Program-made: the position numbers and the translations under genes
Shown: positions 23,550 to 31,049 of the stretch, piece by piece
Numbering within the stretch: position 1 is the stretch's first letter
Layout: the number at the start of each line of letters is the position of its first letter
From: DYIU01 sp038326775
GTDB lineage: Bacteria; Actinomycetota; Geothermincolia; Fen-727; Anoxymicrobiaceae
Length of the DNA stretch: 31,640 nucleotides
Assembly: GCA_038326775.1 (NCBI GenBank)
Contig: JBBQKJ010000036.1
Coordinates: 1-31,640 of the forward strand
Reading direction: 5' to 3'
The notes under the pieces: generated by a model
What the model was told of the DNA's origin: nothing
The model's database searches: none
The model's input: the letters and a program-made list of their open reading frames with translations, nothing else

Positions 23550-24778
23550 CGGCTTTCTCTCCGCAGGACGTTCCTCGTGTCCACCACGGGGGCCTGTGCC
23601 GACTCCAGGAGCTCGAGGTCCAGGCTCGAGTGAGCGGTCAGAAGCACTATGCAGTCGGCCTCGTTGACGGCCGCGGCGTCCAGCGGCACCGACTCATATT
23701 CTCTGCCGCCGACCTCGACGCGCTCGACGAACGGGTCGTGATAAGAGACCCGTGCCCCCTGCTCGGCCAGCAGCTCGATAACCTTCAGGGACGGCGATTC
23801 GCGGGTGTCTCCGATGTTTTCCTTGTAGGCGACACCGAGCAGGAGGATGCTCGAGCCGCTCGCGCTCTTGCCGGCGCTGTTGAGGGCTTCGGACACCCAC
23901 TGCGCCACGTGAAACGGCATGCTCCTGTTGACCTTTCCCGCAAGCTCTATGAACTCGGGATAAAAGTCATACTGCTTGGCCTTCCAGGCGAGATAAAACG
24001 GGTCGACCGGTATGCAGTGGCCGCCCAGCCCCGGCCCGGGCTTGAACGACATGAACCCGAACGGCTTTGTGGCCGCGGCTTCGACGACATCCCAGATGTC
24101 CATCCCCATCCTGCGGCACAGGAGCGACATCTCGTTGACCAGGGCGATGTTTACGGCGCGAAAGATGTTTTCGAGAAGCTTTGACATCTCGGCGACTTCC
24201 GGTGTGGCGACCCGGGCGACGCTTGCCACCAGCTTCTCATAGAAGATGGCGGCGAGACGCCCCGATTCCTCGTCTATGCCCCCGACGACGCGCGGTATCT
24301 CGGCGTATGAGGCCTTCCCTTCACCCGGGTCCACGCGCTCGGGGGCGTACGCGAGGTAAAGGCCGTCACCCAGGCGCTTGCCGGTCGCCTCGAGCGTTGG
24401 CAGCAGCACCTCGCGGGTCGTGCCGGGATAGGTGGTGCTCTCGAGGACCACCAGCATCTCCGTGTGGTTGAGGTTGCCGGCTATCTCTTCGGCGGCGTCC
24501 ACTATGAAGGAGATGTCGGGCTGCTGGCCTTCGACCAGCGGGGTCGGCACGCAGATGAGCGCGAGGTCGCACTCCGCCAGCGCTTCGAAGGTGTTGGTTG
24601 TCTGGATGCCCGCGCTCTCTATTTCCTCACGGCGCTCGTCGGTCAGGTACTTGTCGATCCCTATGACGTTGTATCCCGCTTCTTTTGCGCGCTCCGCCAG
24701 TGGGAAGCCGACGTACCCGAGCCCTATCACCGCTACGCGCGCGCTACGGTCGTTGATTTTCTGCTCCAATGAACCCAT
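23546..24778 (-). CDS. UDP-sugar 6-dehydrogenase (UDP-ManNAc/UDP-GlcNAc/UDP-Glc dehydrogenase family)
   Basis: A protein of 410 residues. ATG 24778 is chosen over the open frame up to 24925, because GGGGGC lies upstream and the NAD-binding VAVIGLGYVGFPLAERAKEA then starts near residue 15, as in homologues. Other landmarks are LICVPTPL, ESTTYPGTTREVLLP, YAPERVDPGE, KLLENIFRAVNIALVNEM and the active-site stretch PGPGLGGHCIPVDPFYLAWK with catalytic Cys255. The enzyme oxidises C6 of a UDP-sugar twice with NAD to give a uronate, often an acidic building block of capsules and exopolysaccharides. The WbpA/TviB/WecC branch fits best, but the exact sugar cannot be assigned. It is first in a two-gene unit with the phosphatase. 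Confidence 0.9.
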   Translation of the reverse strand: MGSLEQKINDRSARVAVIGLGYVGFPLAERAKEAGYNVIGIDKYLTDERREEIESAGIQTTNTFEALAECDLALICVPTPLVEGQQPDISFIVDAAEEIAGNLNHTEMLVVLESTTYPGTTREVLLPTLEATGKRLGDGLYLAYAPERVDPGEGKASYAEIPRVVGGIDEESGRLAAIFYEKLVASVARVATPEVAEMSKLLENIFRAVNIALVNEMSLLCRRMGMDIWDVVEAAATKPFGFMSFKPGPGLGGHCIPVDPFYLAWKAKQYDFYPEFIELAGKVNRSMPFHVAQWVSEALNSAGKSASGSSILLLGVAYKENIGDTRESPSLKVIELLAEQGARVSYHDPFVERVEVGGREYESVPLDAAAVNEADCIVLLTAHSSLDLELLESAQAPVVDTRNVLRRESR

Positions 24779-24905
24779 AAGTTGCCCCCGCTCCGGCACT
24801 GCGCCATAAGACTTCAGCCTGCCAAAGGTAATTATACAAAGAGTTCGGCGGATACTCGAGGTTGGTAGCCCGGATGTTATAAAACGAAGAACCTTCACAT
24901 CGACA

Positions 24906-25217
24906 TTGATTTTACCACGTTTCAAGACAGGATTTCTAATATCTGTAGCATATGGTGGTCAACAAACAACATATCTAAACCCAGCAGTGGTCGGTCGGGA
25001 ATTGAGAGAAGAATGGAAAAGCGGAAAGTGGCGAACTCAAGCTGAGTTAGCTTCATCTCTAGGCGTAGGCGTGACACTGCTCAAGACCCTCCTGGCCCTC
25101 ACCAGACTGGATCCGCTAGTGGAAGACCAAGCTTCATGGGAGAAGCGATTCGTTAGCCAGGAAGCGGTGGAGATATTCAGGAAAGCAACCCAGAGGAGGG
25201 CGAAGGCCGGGGAATGA
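24906..25217 (+). CDS. Orphan helix-turn-helix protein, possibly a fragment
   Basis: An open frame of up to 103 residues from TTG 24906, with no visible ribosome site. The core AVVGRELREEWKSGKWRTQA followed by ELASSLGVGVTLLKTLLALT and RLDPLV looks like the helix-turn-helix region found after serine recombinase or ParB-like domains. The sequence before it does not look like protein of that family. It is therefore either a small DNA-binding protein or the remaining C-terminal piece of a recombinase. It lies 95 bases before the left tRNA-derived repeat, a position that would suit a mobile-element relic. Confidence 0.4.
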   Translation: MILPRFKTGFLISVAYGGQQTTYLNPAVVGRELREEWKSGKWRTQAELASSLGVGVTLLKTLLALTRLDPLVEDQASWEKRFVSQEAVEIFRKATQRRAKAGE

Positions 25218-25311
25218 GTGTAAGCCTTGCATTGCTGGTGACTGTCCTCGGGAATGGCCAACCACTCGGTTGTTTGATGAGCCTGCGATTTTGACGTTGT
25301 GTGCGCCGCGT

Positions 25312-25325
25312 CGTGGTGTCGGAGG
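25312..25325. repeat. Left 14-bp direct repeat equal to a tRNA 3' end (possible att site)
   Basis: CGTGGTGTCGGAGG is identical to 26213-26226, where it forms the CCA end and part of the acceptor stem of a tRNA-Leu fragment. GGTGTCGG (25315-25322) also pairs with CCGACACC (25327-25334). The two copies enclose the Phd/PIN cassette. Confidence 0.55.
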
Positions 25326-25394
25326 ACCGACACCATCCTGGGCACATGACTGGAGCCATGTATGAAGCGTCAGCCTGACTTCTGTTATGCCACA

Positions 25395-25424
25395 TTGACG
25401 CCTCTGACCTCTAAGTGTACACTT
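25395..25424 (+). promoter_or_regulatory. Promoter and TGTACA operator of the Phd/PIN operon
   Basis: TTGACG (25395-25400), 17 bases and TACACT (25418-25423) form a good promoter. The perfect palindrome AAGTGTACACTT (25413-25424) covers the -10 box and has the TGTACA core known for YefM operators, so autorepression by the antitoxin is expected. Confidence 0.75.
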
Positions 25425-25448
25425 GTAGACACAAGGAGGGGGTTTGAA

Positions 25449-25685
25449 ATGATCAAAGCCGGCGTCAGAGAAGTCAGGCAGAAGCTGAGCGAATATTTGC
25501 GGAAGGTACAAGAAGGGGAAGAGGTTGTCATCACCCGTCGGGACGAACCCTTGGCTAGAATCGTACCTTTCGCGAGTAAGCAGGCAAGATCGCTGGAAAG
25601 CCACAAAGGCTTGAGGGAGCGCGTTGCCACGAGTGGTAAGCCCCTCTCTCAGATCGTCATGGAGCAGCGCGAGGAGCGTTTCTGA
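25449..25685 (+). CDS. Phd/YefM-family antitoxin
   Basis: A protein of 78 residues. ATG 25449 is certain: AAGGAGGG (25433-25440) lies eight bases upstream, whereas the longer frame from 25362 runs through the promoter. MIKAGVREVRQKLSEYLRKV and EEVVITRRDEPLARIVPFAS make the Phd/YefM DNA-binding domain. The C-terminal ERVATSGKPLSQIVMEQREE is the toxin-binding tail. It precedes the PIN-domain gene by two bases and should bind the TGTACA palindrome over its own -10 box. Confidence 0.9.
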   Translation: MIKAGVREVRQKLSEYLRKVQEGEEVVITRRDEPLARIVPFASKQARSLESHKGLRERVATSGKPLSQIVMEQREERF

Positions 25686-25687
25686 AG

Positions 25688-26116
25688 TTGGAACTCTTTG
25701 TCGATACCAGCGCTCTGGTCAAACTGTATTACTCCGAGTCCGACAGTGATCAAGTCGAGAAGACTATCCTCGGGGCTGCGCGCGTGTTCATATCGGAGTT
25801 GTCCAAGGTTGAATTCGCATCCGCGTTGGCAAAGAAGACTCGAACAGGAGAGCTGGATGCGAAGATCTGCCGCGAGATCTGGGTCGTTTTCCAGGACGAT
25901 CTCAGATCCATCCAGATTGAGGTGATCAACCTGTTCGACGAAGACTATGCGAGGGCCGCTGAGTTGATTCTTGACTTCGGCCTTGACGCGCCCCTGAGAA
26001 CCCTTGATTCACTTCAGCTCGCGGCAGCTCTCAGGGAGCCCCAGTCATTGTTCTTGTCATACGATGTTGCTTTGAATCGGATCGCGGACAGAATCGGGTT
26101 GAGGCAGGCCCATTAG
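25688..26116 (+). CDS. PIN-domain ribonuclease toxin (VapC family)
   Basis: A protein of 142 residues from TTG 25688, two bases after the antitoxin stop, with GAGGAG eleven bases upstream. LFVDTSALVKLYYSESDS is the classical VapC start with the first Asp. ISELSKVEFASALAKK holds the conserved Glu, LRTLDSLQLAAAL the third acidic residue, and LFLSYDVALNRIADRIGL the final Asp. All four positions are intact. VapC toxins cut tRNA or rRNA when freed from the antitoxin. The cassette sits between two copies of a tRNA 3'-end sequence, which suggests it arrived by, or protects, a site-specific insertion. Confidence 0.9.
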   Translation: MELFVDTSALVKLYYSESDSDQVEKTILGAARVFISELSKVEFASALAKKTRTGELDAKICREIWVVFQDDLRSIQIEVINLFDEDYARAAELILDFGLDAPLRTLDSLQLAAALREPQSLFLSYDVALNRIADRIGLRQAH

Positions 26117-26193
26117 CCGGACTTGCCACCGCGGGGCCATTCCGTACCCACCAAACGAAATACGAAGGCATCGGGCTCTGAGGTGGTTTGACA

Positions 26194-26210
26194 TTACGTA
26201 CTCTACGTAA
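26194..26210. repeat. Perfect palindrome beside the tRNA-Leu fragment
   Basis: TTACGTA (26194-26200), CTC and TACGTAA (26204-26210) form an exact 7+3+7 inverted repeat immediately next to the right 14-base repeat. It could be a recombinase-binding site or a small hairpin after the tRNA; the sequence does not decide. Confidence 0.45.
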
Positions 26211-26214
26211 CACG

Positions 26215-26270
26215 TGGTGTCGGAGGGGGGACTCGAACCCCCATGCGATTTCGGGAATAGTAGTCTTAAG
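26215..26270 (-). pseudogene. tRNA-Leu (UAA) 3' fragment, likely attachment-site relic
   Basis: On the minus strand, from 26270 down, the sequence reads CTTAAGA (anticodon loop with UAA), CTACT (3' side of the anticodon stem), a 16-base variable region, GGGGG-TTCGAGT-CCCCC (T arm), CTCCGAC (3' acceptor strand), A and CCA ending at 26215. The 5' half is absent: no matching GTCGGAG or AGTAG partner lies at higher coordinates. A break exactly in the anticodon loop is what tyrosine-recombinase insertion into a tRNA gene leaves behind. The first 14 bases of its 3' end region recur at 25312-25325. Confidence 0.65.
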
Positions 26271-26361
26271 ACAAATGCAGGCGGATTCACAGGGTAGCAA
26301 GCATCGGGTGCGGTAAAATTCTCGGGGCTTACGCTCGATTTCAGGAAAATCTAGTACCGTG

Positions 26362-26389
26362 CAGCTAGGTACACCTATTGACCTAGCTG
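26362..26389 (-). other. Hairpin directly after the initiator tRNA
   Basis: CAGCTAGGT (26362-26370) and ACCTAGCTG (26381-26389) are exact complements with a ten-base loop and run into the encoded CCA end of the tRNA. On the minus strand TTTT follows about a dozen bases later. It may end the transcript or guide 3' processing, but the T run is too distant for a classic terminator. Confidence 0.45.
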
Positions 26390-26464
26390 GTAGCGGGGGC
26401 CGGATTTGAACCGGCGACCTCTGGGTTATGAGCCCAGCGAGCTTCCAGACTGCTCCACCCCGCA
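26388..26464 (-). tRNA. Initiator tRNA-fMet (CAU)
   Basis: A 77-base cloverleaf with encoded CCA. Acceptor GCGGGG pairs with CCCCGC, the D arm contains GGAGCAGTCTGGAAGCTC, the anticodon arm is CTGGG-CTCATAA-CCCAG with the three G:C pairs typical of initiators, and the T arm is GCCGG-TTCAAAT-CCGGC. Positions 1 and 72 are both U by this fold, so the first pair is unpaired, as required for initiator identity, though the common bacterial choice is C with A. The gene is divergent from the ABC transporter operon. Confidence 0.93.
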
Positions 26465-26588
26465 TCGGTATGCTCTTATTCTGTTTCATCCCGGCCGGTA
26501 ATGCAAGGCTAAGGTTCGTGATAGGATTTCGGCGTTGGAAAAGGTATGGGCATGGTTGCAGGAACAACTCGGGAAAGGAACTCTCACC

Positions 26589-27566
26589 GTGGCAGAAAGC
26601 GTTATCGTCGTCGAGGGCCTCGTCAAACGGTTCAAATCGGTGGTGGCACTCGACGGCATAGACTTTGAAGTTCAGGCTGGAACCGTGTTCGGCCTGCTCG
26701 GCCCGAATGGCGCGGGCAAGACCACGGCCATCAGGATACTGGCCACCGTGCTGCGCCCCGACGGTGGGCGCGCTTCAGTAATGGGTCACGACGTCGTGAG
26801 CGAACCAAGGGCCGTGCGCTGCGGGATAGGGCTTGCGGGGCAGAACGCGGCGGTCGACCCCAACCTGACCGGCAGAGAGAACCTCAGGATGATCGGCACC
26901 CTGGCCCAGATGCGCGCGCGGGATGTCAAAGAGCGGGCGTCCGAGTTGTTGGAATCGTTCGACCTCGCGGACGCGGCGGACCGCCCTTTGCGCACTTACT
27001 CCGGTGGCATGCGGCGTCGTCTGGACGTTGCCGCGGCGCTGGTCCAGCGCCCTCCGGTGATATTTCTGGACGAGCCGACCACCGGCCTGGATATCCAGAG
27101 CCGGGCCGAGCTGTGGGACCACATCAGGAGGCTGGTCGCCGAGGGATCCACCGTCCTGCTGACGACACAGTACCTGGAGGAGGCCGACCGGTTGGCGGAC
27201 CGCGTTGCGGTCGTCGACGTCGGGCGGGTCGTGGCCAACGACACCACAGCCGGTCTGAAAGCGCGGCTCGCGAGCACTATCGTCGAGTTCGGGATGGAGA
27301 GCGAAGAGGCCGCGGCCCGGGCACAGGTTCTGCTCGCGCGCGATATTGATAACCAGATCGAGCGTGATGGGGCGGTCGTACGCGTCAGGTCCAAGGAAGG
27401 GCCGCATGTGCTGGTGGGGGCACTACGCGCCCTCGGTAGCGACCTGGAGCCAAAAAGCCTGTCCGTGCGGGAGCCCAGCCTGGATGATGTTTTTCTTGCA
27501 CTGACCGGACATCGCGCGGTCTCCTCGGAGCCCGAGACAGTTCCGATGGGAGGTGATGCCTCATGA
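26589..27566 (+). CDS. ABC exporter ATP-binding protein (DrrA/DUF4162 type)
   Basis: A protein of 326 residues. GTG 26589 is preferred, with AAAGGA upstream and the domain starting at once as VIVVEGLVKRFKSVVALDG; the frame is open to a TTG at 26535. Walker A is LLGPNGAGKTT, the signature is TYSGGMRRRLDVAAALV, Walker B is VIFLDEPTTGLD, and the switch His region is changed to TTQYLEEADRLADRV, as in daunorubicin-resistance exporters. The C-terminal 80 residues match the DUF4162 extension and end with SLDDVFLALTGH. It powers the permease encoded next, with a four-base ATGA overlap. Substrates in this family include antibiotics, lipids and polysaccharide parts; none can be chosen here. Confidence 0.92.
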   Translation: MAESVIVVEGLVKRFKSVVALDGIDFEVQAGTVFGLLGPNGAGKTTAIRILATVLRPDGGRASVMGHDVVSEPRAVRCGIGLAGQNAAVDPNLTGRENLRMIGTLAQMRARDVKERASELLESFDLADAADRPLRTYSGGMRRRLDVAAALVQRPPVIFLDEPTTGLDIQSRAELWDHIRRLVAEGSTVLLTTQYLEEADRLADRVAVVDVGRVVANDTTAGLKARLASTIVEFGMESEEAAARAQVLLARDIDNQIERDGAVVRVRSKEGPHVLVGALRALGSDLEPKSLSVREPSLDDVFLALTGHRAVSSEPETVPMGGDAS

Positions 27567-28387
27567 TTCAGTCACCCGGTGGCCCGTGCGCGGTAGAGAT
27601 GCCAGGTCTTCCCATGCGGCTGGTTGCCGCAGCGCGGGACACGCTGGCAGTCGCCCGTCGCAACCTGATCTCGTTTCGACGGACCCCCCAACTGTTCGTG
27701 TTCACCCTGGTGCAGCCTGTGATGTTCGTGGTCCTGTTTCGCTACGTTTTCGGGGGAGCCATAGCGGTATCCAGTGTCACTACTTATCCGTATGTCGACT
27801 ACCTGATGCCCGGCGTCTTCGTGCAGACCGTGGTATTCGGCGCGGTGATGACGGCCATCGGCCTTGCCACCGATGTACAGAGCGGGCTGCTGGAGCGCTT
27901 TCGCGCCCTTCCGATGTCGCGCACGGCATTCCTCGCGGGACGAACCTCCTCGGACCTGATACGCAACCTGATGGTGGTAATCCTCATCACGATCGTGGGT
28001 TTTCTGGTCGGCTTCCGGGTGCACACCAACGCGGGCCTCTTCCTGCTGGGGATGATGCTGGTGCTTCTGTTTGCTTATTCGCTCTCGTGGCTGTTCTCCG
28101 TGGTCGGCCTTCTCGTTGGAACCCCGGAGTCTGCCCAGGCGGCGGCGATGCCGGTCATAGCCCCACTGGTCTTCGCGTCGTCGGCGTTTGTTCCCGTAAG
28201 CTCGATGCCAAGCTGGCTTCAGGGATTTGCCACGTATCAACCGGTGTCGGTTACGGTATCAGCCGTACGCGCGCTCGCGCTCGGAGGGCCTACCCTGTCT
28301 TACGCGTTGCAGTCGCTGGCGTGGTGCGCGGGGATGATCGCCGTTTGCGCCCCGCTGGCCGTCTGGCGCTACAAGCGTACGGCCTGA
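27563..28387 (+). CDS. ABC-2 type permease (DrrB-like)
   Basis: A protein of 274 residues from ATG 27563, overlapping the ATPase gene, with GGGAGGTGA seven bases upstream. It has about six hydrophobic segments: LFVFTLVQPVMFVVLFRYVF, GVFVQTVVFGAVMTAIGLA, LMVVILITIVGFLVGF, LFLLGMMLVLLFAYSLSWL, AMPVIAPLVFASSAFVPV and LAWCAGMIAVCAPLAVW. SGLLERFRALPMSRTAFLAG and the later SSMPSWLQGFATYQPVSVTV are the ABC-2 signature regions of drug-exporter permeases. A homodimer with two ATPase subunits would form the exporter. Confidence 0.92.
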   Translation: MIQSPGGPCAVEMPGLPMRLVAAARDTLAVARRNLISFRRTPQLFVFTLVQPVMFVVLFRYVFGGAIAVSSVTTYPYVDYLMPGVFVQTVVFGAVMTAIGLATDVQSGLLERFRALPMSRTAFLAGRTSSDLIRNLMVVILITIVGFLVGFRVHTNAGLFLLGMMLVLLFAYSLSWLFSVVGLLVGTPESAQAAAMPVIAPLVFASSAFVPVSSMPSWLQGFATYQPVSVTVSAVRALALGGPTLSYALQSLAWCAGMIAVCAPLAVWRYKRTA

Positions 28388-28768
28388 ATATCAGATAAAC
28401 ACGCATAAAACATATGAAACACGAAGGATTCACCACTTGCTTTGCTTAAGAATGCATTAGAATGGGCAATTCCGAATCCACCGGTTGGGTAAGGCATGCG
28501 CGAGGGCGCCCGCCTTGAGCTTGTGAAAGACGCGGATGGAAGGCAATCCCGAACAAGATGCGGGATGACTGTCCCCACAGAACGGAAATCTGCGGGGGCC
28601 GGAGGCTATATTAGGGGGTTTGGCCAGGGACTTGGTCTGAGAAACGGTCAACCTTGCGGGAAAGACCGGATTCGTGATAAGAAACAGATGTTGGAGTTGG
28701 CAAATGTGGAAATGTCAGGTCACTATATGTTAACTGGCCTTCCAGTCAGCCTCGGGGGGGAATGAAAA
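28388..28768. other. Non-coding gap with a hairpin and decayed sequence
   Basis: No open frame here has a convincing start or family. A possible hairpin pairs CCCCACAGA (28573-28581) with TCTGCGGGG (28589-28597) through one G-T pair. The surrounding text (CCTTGAGCTTGTGAAAGACG and GAACAAGATGCGGGATGA) has the look of a dispersed intergenic repeat, but only one copy is in the window. The promoter and the GGGGGGG ribosome site of the PRC-barrel gene lie at its end. Confidence 0.4.
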
Positions 28769-29497
28769 ATGCTCAGGAGCGCGAAAGCACTTATCGGCTA
28801 CCGCATGCTATCGTCGGATAACGCGGAGGTCGGTAAAGTGCGGGATTTCTACTTTGACGACATGATCTGGATAGTGCGCTACCTGGTGGATGACACCGGG
28901 GGCTGGCTACGAGGCCGAAGGGTCCTTCTTTCCCCCGCGGTCCTTGAAGAGCCCGATTGGGAATCAGAGCTTTTCCCGGTGCTGCTTTCCGAGGAGCAGA
29001 TAATGGACAGCCCCGGGGTTGATATGGACAAACCGGTTTCGCGCCAGATGGAGGAAGAACTCAGCTCGCACTTCAACTGGCCGTCCTACTGGTCTGAGAT
29101 ACCGATGCCCATCCCCGTACCAGGCATGGGAACCGGTGAACTGCCGCCCGAAGAGGAATGCGGTGACCCAAACCTCAGGAGCATCAAGGAGGTTTCCGGG
29201 TACAGCATCGAGTCGATGGACGGCGACGTAGGACAGGTGGACGATTTTATCCTCGACGACGACTGGACAATCCGCTACATCGTGATAGACACCCGCAGGT
29301 GGCTTCCCGGGAGAAAAGTGCTCGTTTCGCCGAGCTGGATCGAATCCGTTGAGTGGCTGGAGAGCAAGGTCAGGATTGACATGATGTCCGAGTCAATTAA
29401 GGCCGCTCCGGAGTTCGACCCAACCGCTCCGGTAAACAGGGAGTATGAAACCAGGCTCTACGATTTCTACGGAAGGCCCGTTTACTGGCCTAAATGA
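28769..29497 (+). CDS. Protein with two PRC-barrel domains
   Basis: A protein of 242 residues, ATG 28769 after a G-rich ribosome site. The first barrel is about residues 5-75 (SAKALIGYRMLSSDNAEVGK, VRDFYFDDMIWIVRYLVDDT) and the second about 137-205 (IKEVSGYSIESMDGDVGQVD, DWTIRYIVIDTRRWLPGRKV). Each barrel is followed by a stretch ending in a similar phrase, SHFNWPSYWSE and YDFYGRPVYWPK, so the whole unit is duplicated. PRC-barrels occur in photosynthetic reaction-centre H subunits and RimM, and stand-alone double versions are common in stress-related or uncharacterised proteins. It is cytoplasmic with no signal. Function is unknown; a putative methyltransferase remnant follows within nine bases. 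Confidence 0.85.
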   Translation: MLRSAKALIGYRMLSSDNAEVGKVRDFYFDDMIWIVRYLVDDTGGWLRGRRVLLSPAVLEEPDWESELFPVLLSEEQIMDSPGVDMDKPVSRQMEEELSSHFNWPSYWSEIPMPIPVPGMGTGELPPEEECGDPNLRSIKEVSGYSIESMDGDVGQVDDFILDDDWTIRYIVIDTRRWLPGRKVLVSPSWIESVEWLESKVRIDMMSESIKAAPEFDPTAPVNREYETRLYDFYGRPVYWPK

Positions 29498-29505
29498 GGT
29501 TTCAT

Positions 29506-29685
29506 ATGATCGATAACCAGAACGCACTGCTGCGTGAATTAAACCGCGTGCTGAAAGCTGAAGGTATCCTCTCTTTTTCCGACCACCACATGAAAGAAAG
29601 CGACATTCTCTCCCTTGTTTCCGGTGAAAGCTTGTTCTAATTTTCTAAAAAGGGAAAGAAGACATATTCTTTCGTCAAGAAGTAA
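29506..29685 (+). pseudogene. Methyltransferase C-terminal remnant
   Basis: From ATG 29506 a 44-residue frame reads LRELNRVLKAEGILSFSDHH then MKESDILSLVSGESLF and TAA. In the same frame after that stop comes FSKKGKKTYSFVKK and a second TAA at 29683-29685. This is the end of class I SAM methyltransferases (a helix with RVLKPGG, a final sheet and SGLF...KKGKRTYSF). The Rossmann half with the SAM site is absent and a stop splits the rest, so it is a relic. Confidence 0.6.
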
Positions 29686-29739
29686 CGATACGACTCACTC
29701 CAGGATCATGTGAATCATGGCTATTTGGAGCGGGACGAC

Positions 29740-31035
29740 GTGGGACTTGCGAAAAAGCTGACGGCGCTGGTGCTGGTGTCTCTGGCGTGGCTGGCGTCTT
29801 CGTGCGGGCAGGAGCCGGAGGTGAGCACGTTCCGGTTCGTTACCGGGACCGGGCGTTACGCTGCAGGCAGCATGCCGATGCCGGCGAAGGCGGCCCGCTT
29901 CAGCGACCCGTCTTTTACTATCGCACTTCAGCGGATAACCGAGAAGAAGGATGGCTATTCGGGCCCGGGGATCCAGAACGAGTACTCGAAGATGGACCCC
30001 GCCAACTGCGACGGGACGCTCCTCATATTGCGGGGAAACGACGCTGCATACTACCTGTACGACCCTGAGGACTGCGCCCTGCTGCGCAAGATAACCGTCT
30101 TCGACGAGTGCGGTTTCTGCGAGCCGGAGCCGAGGTGGGACCGCGCGGACCCGCAGGTGTTCTACTACATTTGCGATTCGGAGCTGCGTAGCTACCATAC
30201 CGGTTCGAACAGGTCGAGCGTGATCCACGATTTCAGTGGGGAGTTCCCGGATGCCGCGTACGTAACCACCAAGGGAGAGGGCGACGCGTCGCTGGACAGG
30301 CGTTACTGGTGCCTGATGGTCCAGGATTCGCGGGACGAGCTGCTGGCGGTCATATGCTACGACATGATCGAGGATCGCGTGGTAGGGAGGAAGGCCGGCG
30401 GGTTCCCCGACAGCATCAACTGGGTGGGCATGAGCATGTCCGGCGAGCGCTGCATCGTTGGCTACGAGGACGTGGCGATATACACGCAAGTGTTCAGCAG
30501 GGATTTCCTACAGACGGAGAAGCTGCCGGAGGGGTCCGCCGGCCACGGCGATGCCGCCCTGGCCGCGGACGGGCGCGACGTTTACGTTTATCAGAACGTG
30601 CGAAACGACTACATCTGCCTCGCTGACATGGCCACCGGCGCCGAGACGAAGCTGCTACACATCCCTTTCGAGGTGAACCCCGACATCGGGCTCCATGTCT
30701 CTGGCAACTGCGCCGGTACCCCCGGATGGGCCCTGGTGTCGACTTACGGGGCCGAGGACCCGCCCCCCGGCAAGAGCCACGCTTGGATGGACAACCAGCT
30801 GTTCATGCTGGAGCTGAAGAGCAGCCCCAGGGTATGGAGGATCGCCCACACCTTCTCGTATACCTCGCGGAACCATGCGGGGGAGAAGAACTACTACGCC
30901 GAGGCGTTCGCCGCGGTGGACACCGCCGGTACCCGGGTGTTCTGGGGGTCGAACTGGGGCGATTTCAGGCAGGACTACGCGGACGCGTACCACGCGTTGC
31001 TCCCCGCGCGCTGGGCTCGCCGGATGCCGCAGTAA
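29740..31035 (+). CDS. Putative lipoprotein with propeller-like body, unknown family
   Basis: A protein of 431 residues. GTG 29740 is favoured, with GGAG nine bases upstream, over a GTG at 29710. The N-terminus MGLAKKLTALVLVSLAWLAS then SCGQ is a lipoprotein signal with a plausible lipobox before Cys22. The body is rich in Tyr, Trp and acidic residues, with repeated units such as GTLLILRGNDAAYYLYDPED, DPQVFYYICDSELRSYHTG, DRYVYQNVRND-like segments and RVFWGSNWGDF near the end, reminiscent of TolB or oligogalacturonate-lyase-type propellers. That resemblance is weak and I do not assign a function. It is likely anchored outside the membrane. Confidence 0.7.
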   Translation: MGLAKKLTALVLVSLAWLASSCGQEPEVSTFRFVTGTGRYAAGSMPMPAKAARFSDPSFTIALQRITEKKDGYSGPGIQNEYSKMDPANCDGTLLILRGNDAAYYLYDPEDCALLRKITVFDECGFCEPEPRWDRADPQVFYYICDSELRSYHTGSNRSSVIHDFSGEFPDAAYVTTKGEGDASLDRRYWCLMVQDSRDELLAVICYDMIEDRVVGRKAGGFPDSINWVGMSMSGERCIVGYEDVAIYTQVFSRDFLQTEKLPEGSAGHGDAALAADGRDVYVYQNVRNDYICLADMATGAETKLLHIPFEVNPDIGLHVSGNCAGTPGWALVSTYGAEDPPPGKSHAWMDNQLFMLELKSSPRVWRIAHTFSYTSRNHAGEKNYYAEAFAAVDTAGTRVFWGSNWGDFRQDYADAYHALLPARWARRMPQ

Positions 31036-31049
31036 GCCGGCCTGGTACG

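Noticed and set aside
26362..26389. A classic rho-independent terminator after the initiator tRNA
   Set aside because: The stem is perfect but it overlaps the CCA end and the nearest T run is about a dozen bases away, so I list it only as a hairpin.
26057..26567. Minus-strand open frames across the tRNA region
   Set aside because: They run through the tRNA-fMet gene and the tRNA-Leu fragment and give the typical false peptides seen over tRNA genes (GGSSPPS, GLITQRSPVQIRPP).
28496..28765. An 89-codon frame before the PRC-barrel gene
   Set aside because: No ribosome site, no recognisable domain, and it contains the hairpin and repeat-like text of the intergenic gap.
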